From Chitinophagaceae bacterium (lineage in GTDB: Bacteria > Bacteroidota > Bacteroidia > Chitinophagales > Chitinophagaceae), in the NCBI GenBank assembly GCA_016708765.1, contig JADJFD010000001.1:930001-994000 (forward strand): 64,000 bases of DNA, read 5' to 3'. This document shows positions 15,682 through 23,076 of the stretch, piece by piece. The translations under genes were made by a program, and so were the position numbers. A model generated the notes under the pieces. That model saw nothing but the letters and a program-made list of their open reading frames with translations. It was not told where the DNA came from and did no database searches. Within the stretch, counting starts at the first letter, position 1. Each line of letters begins with the position of its first letter.

Positions 15682-18240
15682 TTACTTTATTTTAAAACGT
15701 ATCCCTGTATAAAACATACTTCCGGAAATCGGGCCCCATATCATTGAAGCATCGAAATTTGGCCCAAAAGGCTGATCCGGTGCAATGATGACTTGCTTCT
15801 GATAGAAGTTTGTCAGGTTCTCCCCTCCCACATAAAGATCGAAAGGCCTTTTCTTTCCAAAAGTTTTAGTTACCTGTGCATTCATTAATGTAAAAGCAGG
15901 AGATGTTTCAGGCAACTGATACTGCTGCGGATTACCAGCAGTAGAAGGAATTCGCTTTGTTCCATTCACTGTTATGGTATAATCGAATTTCCAGCTTCCT
16001 GTTTCGTAAGCCAGATTAGCAAAGCCACGATGCTTTGATACAAATGGACGTTCGAGCAATGTACCGCTATACGTTGTTTGTACATCGAATAAGCGATAAG
16101 CGAGACGAACTTCAAATTTATCAAATGGCTCATAACTTAATTCAGCCAAGAAACTATTTGAATATGATTTACCATCAAGGTTATAAAAATTCACTTGTTG
16201 AACTGACCTATCAAAATCAACAACAGCTTGATTGCTGAAACTGGTTCTGTAATAATCTAAACCAATAGAACCATTTCTATTGAACAGCCGAAACTTTTGA
16301 TCCAAGGTAATACCTGTACTCCATGCTACTTCCTGATTCAATCCATAAGCTTTTCCTGCAACTGCAGTTGGAATATTCACTTGCCTTGAACTAACAAGTA
16401 CACTTGAATTCTCCGCCAGGATATTTGCTGTACGTTGCCCTTTGCCAAATGCTAAACGAATGGTTGTTTTTTCAGCAGGCTGATACCGAAGATGAAACCT
16501 TGGGGTTACAAAAAATCCATAGAGACTGTTATGATCTCCACGAATACCCAAAATTATATCCAGCTTTTTTAAATAGCTGTAAGTGTATTCAAAGAAAGCA
16601 CCACCCACATTTTCATTTCTTTTGTAGTTTGTATTACGAAACAACTCATCATATTTATCAGCAACAAAACTTAATCCTGTTCTGAATTTATGATTCGTAT
16701 TACCAATGATTGACTGATAGATCAGGTTGGAATAAAAATTAGTTTGCTTCGCATCATAAACCGTTTGCCCAAAATAAGAATCCTGTGTATGGCTAAATGC
16801 AGATAACTGTACGCCAAAACTTTTATAGCTTTTTCCAGGAAAAACATAACCAACTTTAGCGAAGGCATCAAATCGTCGGGTATCAATTCCTAATCCGTAA
16901 TAATCTGTAGTAAGGCGGTGTTTACCTGATTCAAACATTGTTTCGCCACCCACTTTATTATCAATCAACATTCGTACACCAAACTGCCCTTCTACCGTTT
17001 TACTATTGTTGTAATTCCATCTGTTCAACGCACTAAAAAGATTTCCTGTTGGGATATCTCTGAAGCCATCTTTATTAAAATCAACATTTGGATTATTCAT
17101 AAATGCATTGTGCAACAAAAGTCCGGTTGACCATTTATCGTTGATCTTCTTAGCAAGATTCAGATTCAAGTCTGTCTTACCCATATTATTTACATAGGCA
17201 TTGGCATATAATTGTTCTGCAGTTTCCGGTTTTTTCAATTCTACATTTATCTGCCCGGTTATACTTTCAAAACCATTGGCAACAGAGCCAACTCCTTTTG
17301 ATAGCTGAATACTTTCTACCCATGTTCCGGGAATATAGTTCAACCCCCAAAGCGTAGCAATTCCTCTTGGGCCGGGAAGATTCTCAACATTTAATTGGGA
17401 ATAGATTCCAGAAAGACCCAATAATTGTATTTGTTTGGAACCAGTAACACCATCGCTGTAGGAAACATCAACAGATGCATTCGTTTCAAAACTTTCACTC
17501 AAATTGCAACAAGCTGCTTTAAATAATTCCTTCTCCGTCATAACCAATGTACGAATAGCTGAAGTCGGGGAAATAAAAGAGGCTCTTTTTCTTGCAGTGA
17601 TTTTAACTTCCTGTAATTCCTTTTTTGTGTTCAACATAATGTTTACATGCTGACCAGCATTAACTTCAATGCTTTTGCTTTGATAATCTGCATAGCTGAC
17701 TACGATATTCGTTTTTCCAGTAACAGTAATTGTAAAAAATCCATTTTCATTGGTACTGATTCCTCCCGAGGTCCCTGCAATAATAATGGAAGCTCCTTGC
17801 AATGGTTTAAGATTCCCTTTTTCATCCTGTTCCACTACTACTCCATTCACTTCCATATCTGCATTACCGTCCTCTTCTTCAGTTTGTGCATTATCTCTAT
17901 AGCGGCAACAATCGGCTAATCCATTATAAGTTGCAGTTGCTGCTTTAATTAATCTTGTATCATGTCCTACGTCGGCAATTCGATCATGCACTTTATAGCT
18001 AGTTGTAACAGATGGATCATAAACCAGTGTAAGCATTTTTGAATCAACATTCCAAACGGCTGATTTAACGCCATTACCTTTGGCTGCTTCTTCAATGCGC
18101 ATTTTGCACATCTCACAAGAGCCAGAGACTTCAAATGTTGTCGTGGTGTCCTTTGAAGCTTTATTTTTTTGCGCAAATAATGTACTACTACTGAGGAGTA
18201 GTAAAAAAATAATAAATTTTTTCATATCCATGTTTCTCAT
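15682..18240 (-). CDS. TonB-dependent receptor with N-terminal heavy-metal-associated (HMA) domain
   Basis: After a signal peptide (to about LFAQ, residue 24) comes an HMA domain with the metal-binding CEMC (Cys42/45), SAVWNVDSKMLTLVYDP and VGHDTRLIKA, then a Cys pair at 111-112. A carboxypeptidase-regulatory-like domain (~131-204), a plug beginning near 225 with another Cys pair (KAACCNLSES), and a barrel ending YTGIRFKI follow. In a mature receptor the HMA domain would face the periplasm. I start at the ATG at 18240; a TTG at 18252 and ATGs at 18231/18225 are alternatives. It begins 14 bases after the thioredoxin gene, so it is the same operon. Confidence 0.85.
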   Translation of the reverse strand: MRNMDMKKFIIFLLLLSSSTLFAQKNKASKDTTTTFEVSGSCEMCKMRIEEAAKGNGVKSAVWNVDSKMLTLVYDPSVTTSYKVHDRIADVGHDTRLIKAATATYNGLADCCRYRDNAQTEEEDGNADMEVNGVVVEQDEKGNLKPLQGASIIIAGTSGGISTNENGFFTITVTGKTNIVVSYADYQSKSIEVNAGQHVNIMLNTKKELQEVKITARKRASFISPTSAIRTLVMTEKELFKAACCNLSESFETNASVDVSYSDGVTGSKQIQLLGLSGIYSQLNVENLPGPRGIATLWGLNYIPGTWVESIQLSKGVGSVANGFESITGQINVELKKPETAEQLYANAYVNNMGKTDLNLNLAKKINDKWSTGLLLHNAFMNNPNVDFNKDGFRDIPTGNLFSALNRWNYNNSKTVEGQFGVRMLIDNKVGGETMFESGKHRLTTDYYGLGIDTRRFDAFAKVGYVFPGKSYKSFGVQLSAFSHTQDSYFGQTVYDAKQTNFYSNLIYQSIIGNTNHKFRTGLSFVADKYDELFRNTNYKRNENVGGAFFEYTYSYLKKLDIILGIRGDHNSLYGFFVTPRFHLRYQPAEKTTIRLAFGKGQRTANILAENSSVLVSSRQVNIPTAVAGKAYGLNQEVAWSTGITLDQKFRLFNRNGSIGLDYYRTSFSNQAVVDFDRSVQQVNFYNLDGKSYSNSFLAELSYEPFDKFEVRLAYRLFDVQTTYSGTLLERPFVSKHRGFANLAYETGSWKFDYTITVNGTKRIPSTAGNPQQYQLPETSPAFTLMNAQVTKTFGKKRPFDLYVGGENLTNFYQKQVIIAPDQPFGPNFDASMIWGPISGSMFYTGIRFKIK

Positions 18241-18254
18241 GGCTATGAGCAATA

Positions 18255-18743
18255 CTATAATAAATCTTTAAGTGCTTTTTCGAGTTGCTTTTCTGATAAG
18301 TCCATTGCCAAAAGTTTCCCATCTTTACCTATAAGATAAGTAGTAGGCAAAGCGTCAACATACCATTGCTGAGCAGTTTTTGCATCTCGTCCACCATTAT
18401 CATTTACCTGTTGCCAGGTAATCTTATCTTTCTTCACTGCTTTTTCCCATGCACTAATATTATCATCCAGCGAAACACTGAAAACTTCAAAACCCTTTTC
18501 TTTAAATTTCGCATATAATTTTCCAATGTCCTTATTGGCAGATCTGCATGGCCCACACCAGGAAGCCCAAAAGTCTAACAGCACAACTTTACCTTTCAAA
18601 GAAGATAATTTCAACGTATCTCCATTCAATGAGGGCAATGCAATCTCGTATGCATCTCTGCCTTGTTTTGGCTGACCGTAGCTTATTTGTGCTATCACTA
18701 AAAAAATAGATAGCACTAAAAAAGATTTAAATAGTCTGATCAT
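18255..18743 (-). CDS. TlpA/ResA-like periplasmic thioredoxin
   Basis: Signal sequence MIRLFKSFLVLSIFLVIAQISYG, then an AhpC/TSA-type fold with the redox motif WASWCGPCR and the cis-Pro segment ALPTTYLI. At 162 residues it is a single-domain TlpA-like reductase acting in the periplasm. Its position between the Cys-rich HMA protein and the HMA-TonB receptor suggests it keeps their metal-binding cysteines reduced; that is inference. A stem-loop separates it from the upstream gene, and it runs straight into the receptor gene. Confidence 0.85.
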   Translation of the reverse strand: MIRLFKSFLVLSIFLVIAQISYGQPKQGRDAYEIALPSLNGDTLKLSSLKGKVVLLDFWASWCGPCRSANKDIGKLYAKFKEKGFEVFSVSLDDNISAWEKAVKKDKITWQQVNDNGGRDAKTAQQWYVDALPTTYLIGKDGKLLAMDLSEKQLEKALKDLL

Positions 18744-18755
18744 AGCTTATTAGAA

Positions 18756-18781
18756 AGTACTCCGGAAAATACCGGAGTACT
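18756..18781. terminator. Strong 10-bp stem-loop between the Cys-rich HMA gene and the thioredoxin gene
   Basis: AGTACTCCGG / CCGGAGTACT with a 6-base loop. On the minus strand the following T tract is short (TTTCT), so it could be a partial terminator that lowers downstream expression or an mRNA-stabilising hairpin. Confidence 0.55.
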
Positions 18782-18792
18782 ACGATTAATAA

Positions 18793-19086
18793 TTAATGTT
18801 TGTGTCCTTTGTGTGCATCTTCTTTTTTGCAACAATCTTTGCCATCGTGTCCTTCCTTTGTGCACTTGCCATCTTTGCAGCAGTCCATTTTAGTATCACC
18901 CTTTTTGCAACAATCTTTACCATCATGTCCTTCCATTGTGCACTTGCCATCTTTGCAACAGTCCATTTTAGCATCACCCTTTTTGCAACAATCTTTCCCG
19001 TCATGTCCTTCCATTGTGCACTTGCCATCTTTGCAACAATCTTTCCCGTCATGTCCTTCTTTTGTACACTTACCTTCTTTGCAGCA
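18793..19086 (-). repeat. Tandem coding repeats (48-bp unit within a 78-bp higher-order unit)
   Basis: DNA-level repetition accompanies the protein repeats: blocks such as ttgcaacaatctttnccatc and catgtccttccattgtgcac recur nearly unchanged at 78-base spacing. The high nucleotide identity indicates recent unit duplication, so copy number may vary between strains and short-read assembly could collapse it. Confidence 0.7.
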
Positions 19087-19446
19087 ACTCATCATCCCTT
19101 CGTTGGTATCCATTGATGCTTTTTCATATTTGCAGCAGCCTGGTAATTTATTATAGGCTTCCATGGTAGATTTAAAACCAACATTATCATATCCTACATC
19201 AGCAATTTTCTGTTGAATCTTTGCTGTGTTTGTTGTGCTGCTTGCATATGTTATTGTAAGATTCTTTGTATCCTCATCCCAACTTGCTTCTGTAGCTCCT
19301 GCTGCTTTTGCTGTTTTTTCAATTTTTGATTTACACATACCACAGTTGCCAGACACTTTAAAGGTTTCTGTTTTTGTTTGTGCAACAGCTACCATTGATA
19401 CGGCTGTAAACAATGCAGCCATCGAAAATATTTTAAACAATTTCAT
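18793..19446 (-). CDS. Secreted HMA-domain protein with Cys/His-rich metallothionein-like tandem repeats
   Basis: 217 residues. The signal peptide (residues 1-22, ending AVA-Q) is followed by an HMA domain (~26-95) with GNCGMC (Cys35/38) and a Cys pair in AYNKLPGCCKY. From residue 121 to the end there are four copies of a 16-residue unit CCKxGKCTxEGHDGKD, with CCKKGDxKMD spacers between later copies, giving 18 cysteines plus several His and ending GHKH. The HMA and following CC motif resemble those on the TonB receptor encoded downstream. I infer periplasmic or surface buffering of a soft metal such as copper. It is the first gene of its operon; a palindrome lies upstream. Confidence 0.8.
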   Translation of the reverse strand: MKLFKIFSMAALFTAVSMVAVAQTKTETFKVSGNCGMCKSKIEKTAKAAGATEASWDEDTKNLTITYASSTTNTAKIQQKIADVGYDNVGFKSTMEAYNKLPGCCKYEKASMDTNEGMMSCCKEGKCTKEGHDGKDCCKDGKCTMEGHDGKDCCKKGDAKMDCCKDGKCTMEGHDGKDCCKKGDTKMDCCKDGKCTKEGHDGKDCCKKEDAHKGHKH

Positions 19447-19489
19447 GATAATAAATTTTATTGTAATAGTTATTAATAAATATGATAAA

Positions 19490-19518
19490 GTGTAATTAGC
19501 GTCAACACTATATTACAC
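19490..19518. promoter_or_regulatory. Inverted repeat GTGTAAT-N15-ATTACAC upstream of the Cys-rich HMA gene
   Basis: A 7-bp inverted repeat located 44-72 bases before the start codon, in the promoter region. It may be a second regulator site or a weak hairpin. Confidence 0.3.
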
Positions 19519-19530
19519 ACTAAATCATCA

Positions 19531-19549
19531 TTACTATACTCTATAGTAA
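19531..19549. promoter_or_regulatory. Operator-like palindrome TTACTATA-CTC-TATAGTAA
   Basis: A perfect 8-bp inverted repeat with a 3-base centre, 85 bases upstream of the Cys-rich HMA gene and just beyond the end of the HYC_CC_PP gene. The architecture resembles BlaI/CopY-type repressor sites (TTACTAC...GTAGTAA). The assignment is inference; no regulator gene lies in the window. Confidence 0.45.
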
Positions 19550-19571
19550 CGATTGCTTAAACTAAAAAGTA

Positions 19572-19964
19572 TCAAATTCTGAAAACGTTGATCTGCAAAT
19601 AAGTATCCTGTGCAGATAAAAGAGGAGGAGAATGATTAAAAAAATGACGATTTATGTCAGTATTTTGAAATAACGCAGCAATAAACTCGGAAGGCTTAAT
19701 TGCAAGTTGATCTATCGATGAAAATTCATAGGAAATAACAGGAATCTTATTCTGATCTTGTACAAGTTTCACAACTTTTATTTCATCACGGCAACAACCA
19801 TCGGACTCCTCAGTGTGCATTCCGCATTTACCACAGTCTTTTTCATTGGAAACAAACAATTGAGTAGAAGCAAGTTTGTTCATGCAATAATGATAATTCA
19901 CTACTATCCCACAGGTTACAACCAGGTAGCAGAGAAGCACAATTGATGTAAATATTTTTTTCAT
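19572..19964 (-). CDS. HYC_CC_PP family protein (small Cys-rich exported protein)
   Basis: 130 residues with a hydrophobic N-terminus (MKKIFTSIVLLCYLVVTCGIVV). The three signatures that give the family its name are present: NYHYCMN, DGCCRDE and SPPLL, with KDCGKCGMH between. The conserved cysteines and histidines suggest metal binding outside the cytoplasm. Members are often seen in metal-resistance or TonB-receptor loci of Bacteroidota, consistent with the neighbours here. Function is otherwise unknown. A TATCTTTG promoter box lies eight bases before the ATG. Confidence 0.7.
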   Translation of the reverse strand: MKKIFTSIVLLCYLVVTCGIVVNYHYCMNKLASTQLFVSNEKDCGKCGMHTEESDGCCRDEIKVVKLVQDQNKIPVISYEFSSIDQLAIKPSEFIAALFQNTDINRHFFNHSPPLLSAQDTYLQINVFRI

Positions 19965-19972
19965 GAACCCGA

Positions 19973-19980
19973 CAAAGATA
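19973..19980 (-). promoter_or_regulatory. Promoter -7 box TATCTTTG for the HYC_CC_PP gene
   Basis: A perfect TAnnTTTG box with eight bases between it and the start codon, giving a very short predicted 5' leader. Confidence 0.5.
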
Positions 19981-20046
19981 ATATCAAAAATCGGAAGAAA
20001 GAAGCCGTATGGAAGACAATTATAAAAGTATCTTAAAGATTCTCAA

Positions 20047-22122
20047 TCAGTTAACAAAACTCCAATACACCCCTACTCTAATCTGAAGGCCAGGCAAAGC
20101 ATAGCCGGGTGCCACAAGATTATTTCTTGTAAACCCAAAACCATTGTCAGCTCTTGCTGTATTCAGGTTTTCTGCCCGTACAAATGCTTTAAATGGTTTT
20201 ATTCTGAAATGAACATAAGCAGCAATATCAGGTAACTGGTTTTTGATTGTTATACTATCCTGAAAGAAGAATTGGCCAAGCACCGGTGAATAGCCATCTG
20301 CTTTGTATGTTGTTCTATACCTGAATTCTGCCCCCATTGTAATATCAAGGTTTTTAAATCCAAGATTACCTTCATATGCAATTCTGTTACGAGTATAAAT
20401 AATGGGGACATTTATTGGCGCATTGCCAATAACCTGTTGAAAATAAATATCAGTATGCCAATTCCAGTGCTTACCTAATTTAAACGTCTTTTCCAATGCT
20501 ACCTGTAATACATTTGATAAAGCACTTTCTTGTTGCAACTCGTAATAATTTTTAATGTAAGTGTAATTAGTAAGTAAGTAATAATGCCCTGTCAATCTAA
20601 ACTTAAAAGAAGGTAGAAAATAAGAAGCGAATAAATGAGTATTATTTTCCTTTTTGAAATCATTAGCTGTTTTCATGAGGTAAAAACTGCTTCTATTATC
20701 ATATATAGTATACGGCGAACGATTAGTGTTTTGAAATCCAACCTGTAGATAACCTATCTTATTCCCTAATAATCGCTGGAGATTAATAGAAACTTCAAAG
20801 TCACCTGAATTCAGACCTGTAAAATATAGTTTACCATTCGCTTCCATATCCCACTGCTGATTCTTTGTTTTGTTTCTGTATTCAGCATGGCCGAAGAGAT
20901 TATAAAAGTTCCCTTTGGACGAAGAGAACTCACCTGCCAGATTCTGAATTGTTAATCCTGCTTTTATAAATTGGTGAAGATTCTTTGCATCAGGAAACTG
21001 ATAAATGGAAAAATCGTTCGTAACTATATTCCATCTCTCTCTCACCAGAAATGTGTCAATCGGCTTACTTAGTGTAGTGTCATAATACGTCTTGTAATAA
21101 ACAGAATCAGCAACATAGTCCTGATAAATGTATTTATTCTGCTCCAATGTAAATGTATGTTCGAACCTAAGTCTTGGAAAGAATAAAGGAATAACGGTAG
21201 AGTCTGTTACGATGGAATCTTTCTTACCTAAATCATATTGCTGCCGCAGCAATACCGTAAACAAACTGTACTTATTACCTGTAGAAATTTTTGTAGTAAA
21301 GAAGTTGGAAGAAAACCCTTCGTCACCACCGAGTTTTACAGGAATATTGAAACGGTCGTTATAAACTCTATTTGGATTATTTAAGTAATCAACGGTATCT
21401 ACTATCCCTCCATTTTCAGACGATTGGAGCTTATTCCCCAAAAGTATAAAATAGTTCTTGTAGCGTCTGTTTTTAGATGCATACAATGAATTCAGCAGGT
21501 AATTGTTGTGATTCGTTTTTTGATTCTTAAAAAATCCCGGAGCATTTATCAGCCGATACCTGAATGCAACATTCCAATCTGGTTTTAGATTTTGCGTATG
21601 TACTAAATCTATTATCTGCTCTGCTCGGCTTGCTAACTGGTAATTCAATTCTGAATAAGGCCTTGTTGTATTATAAAAACGAACGGCTTCTGGCTTCAAT
21701 GTATAAATATCGAATGCATTGAGACCAGTATTGAAGCCAGATGAAAATTGTGGGGAAAACAATAATGACTTTGCAGCATTCCCTGTATTGCCTAAAAATA
21801 TATGTGTAGCAGGAATAGGAAACCGTTTTGTAAAATCACTTACAGAAGAATCAAGTTTATAATTGCCAGTTGAATCCAAATACTTGTAGCTGATAGTTAT
21901 TGAATCTGCATTTTTGTCTCTTCTTCGTAAACTATCTGTACCTGTTGATCCTGTTCGACCGGCTCCGCCAACAGTTCTAATTCTATTCCCAATGCCTTGT
22001 ATTACTTCATCCTGTGCAGAACTTTCTTGAGCTACAATAAATAAGAGTAAAAAAATAATGTATGTTGATTTTTTTTTCAGAACTGTTCTATTTTTATTCA
22101 ATTCGGTACAAAACCGCTGCAA
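20047..22122 (-). CDS. Putative outer-membrane porin, 691 aa
   Basis: Signal sequence (KSTYIIFLLLFIVAQESSAQ) followed by a Gly-rich linker, then a long series of amphipathic beta strands rich in Tyr, Phe and Asn with NTGNAAKSLLFSPQFSSGFNTGLNAF. It ends in GLQIRVGVYWSFVN, a C-terminal strand terminating in an aromatic-containing motif. This matches the 'putative porin' family of Bacteroidota. No ATG precedes the signal peptide; the start is probably the TTG at 22122, ten bases after a TAACTTTG promoter box. A TTG at 22101 is the alternative. Confidence 0.75.
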   Translation of the reverse strand: MQRFCTELNKNRTVLKKKSTYIIFLLLFIVAQESSAQDEVIQGIGNRIRTVGGAGRTGSTGTDSLRRRDKNADSITISYKYLDSTGNYKLDSSVSDFTKRFPIPATHIFLGNTGNAAKSLLFSPQFSSGFNTGLNAFDIYTLKPEAVRFYNTTRPYSELNYQLASRAEQIIDLVHTQNLKPDWNVAFRYRLINAPGFFKNQKTNHNNYLLNSLYASKNRRYKNYFILLGNKLQSSENGGIVDTVDYLNNPNRVYNDRFNIPVKLGGDEGFSSNFFTTKISTGNKYSLFTVLLRQQYDLGKKDSIVTDSTVIPLFFPRLRFEHTFTLEQNKYIYQDYVADSVYYKTYYDTTLSKPIDTFLVRERWNIVTNDFSIYQFPDAKNLHQFIKAGLTIQNLAGEFSSSKGNFYNLFGHAEYRNKTKNQQWDMEANGKLYFTGLNSGDFEVSINLQRLLGNKIGYLQVGFQNTNRSPYTIYDNRSSFYLMKTANDFKKENNTHLFASYFLPSFKFRLTGHYYLLTNYTYIKNYYELQQESALSNVLQVALEKTFKLGKHWNWHTDIYFQQVIGNAPINVPIIYTRNRIAYEGNLGFKNLDITMGAEFRYRTTYKADGYSPVLGQFFFQDSITIKNQLPDIAAYVHFRIKPFKAFVRAENLNTARADNGFGFTRNNLVAPGYALPGLQIRVGVYWSFVN

Positions 22123-22132
22123 TTTAATCTTA

Positions 22133-22140
22133 CAAAGTTA
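22133..22140 (-). promoter_or_regulatory. Promoter -7 box TAACTTTG for the porin gene
   Basis: A perfect TAnnTTTG box ten bases from the proposed TTG start; no convincing -33 element. Confidence 0.45.
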
Positions 22141-22200
22141 AACTAGCGTAGTGTAATTGTTAATTATAAATTTATATCGTTTGTTACAGAACAGGAATCA

Positions 22201-23010
22201 TTAATAGCTGTACCGGTAAAAATCACAAAACTCTTCATCGCACAACAGTCTTTTTAGCAGTGAATCTTTTAATACATCTGCATAGTCCATCCACTTACCA
22301 TCCACTTTTATATTACGATATACTAACCGAATGCCCTGGCTGTAATCTACCCACCAAAAAATATGGCCTGTATATAAAGGTTGAATAGGTTTACTATCCA
22401 ATTGATGCCAACCATAAATAGCCACTCTGTCGGGCCTTGCATCTCTTGTAATTTTTCCACTTATTACTACATCCTTTTTTATACCAGCTATCAATCCGCT
22501 GCTACCCTTTCGTTGTCCTTCTATAATTAAATGGTGTTGCCACATAGTAGGTGTGCTGTCACGAAAAGCATACATCGGCACAGGTTCCAGTTTTACTGTA
22601 GCAGCGTTATAAATATCATCCACCATTTTTTTTGTTGGTAGAAAACAATCAAAATCATCAGCTATCTTTTGAGCCGCTTTTGGAGAAATGTTGATTCTTG
22701 CCCAATCATCATTAGTTCCGATACTTAAATAATCCGGCGCAACATAATAGGTTGCATTTATTTTCTTACCGGTAGTAGAATCTGTTACTGAAACATTAAT
22801 AGGCTTAAACTCTCTCAAAAATCCTGGAACGTTTCCTGCCAGTATTTCCTTAACAACAAAAGAATCTCTGGCAGCCCAATTCATAGCAGCCGCTTGTTTA
22901 TAAAAATCGCTTCCACTCAAACTTGTCTGCCGAGGGGGTACGTCAATATATTTGTAATGATTACATCCAGCCAGCAAAAAAAATAAACTGATTAAAAAAC
23001 GGTAACCCAT
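22201..23010 (-). CDS. Lipoprotein of unknown function, 269 aa
   Basis: MGYRFLISLFFLLAGC carries a clear lipobox (LAGC). The mature protein has SLSGSDFYKQAAAMNWAARDSF near its start, LPTKKMVDDIYNAA in the middle, and KPIQPLYTGHIFWWVDYSQGIRLVYRNI with conserved-looking aromatic residues toward the end. I recognise no named domain. I start at 23010 because an upstream GTG/ATG-rich extension to 23070 would run through the terminator hairpin at 23025-23050. A 5' fragment of a paralogue lies at 26430-26598. Confidence 0.65.
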   Translation of the reverse strand: MGYRFLISLFFLLAGCNHYKYIDVPPRQTSLSGSDFYKQAAAMNWAARDSFVVKEILAGNVPGFLREFKPINVSVTDSTTGKKINATYYVAPDYLSIGTNDDWARINISPKAAQKIADDFDCFLPTKKMVDDIYNAATVKLEPVPMYAFRDSTPTMWQHHLIIEGQRKGSSGLIAGIKKDVVISGKITRDARPDRVAIYGWHQLDSKPIQPLYTGHIFWWVDYSQGIRLVYRNIKVDGKWMDYADVLKDSLLKRLLCDEEFCDFYRYSY

Positions 23011-23024
23011 TTCTAAAGATAAAA

Positions 23025-23050
23025 AAGTCGCCTTGATTTTAAGGCGACTT
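23025..23050 (-). terminator. Rho-independent terminator of the endonuclease I gene
   Basis: Stem AAGTCGCCTT / AAGGCGACTT with a 6-base loop. On the minus strand it is followed by six T (23021-23026). It lies 27 bases past the stop codon at 23077. Confidence 0.85.
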
Positions 23051-23076
23051 CTATTGTTTATTTTAATCAATAAGGA

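Noticed and set aside
18756..18781. An insertion-sequence end
   Set aside because: The palindrome is a simple intercistronic hairpin; no transposase or matching second end is present.
18796..19156. Long plus-strand reading frames opposite the Cys-rich repeats
   Set aside because: They are antisense by-products of the tandem repeats. Their sequence is repetitive Ser/Pro/Leu with no start context, and the minus-strand gene has a signal peptide and HMA domain.
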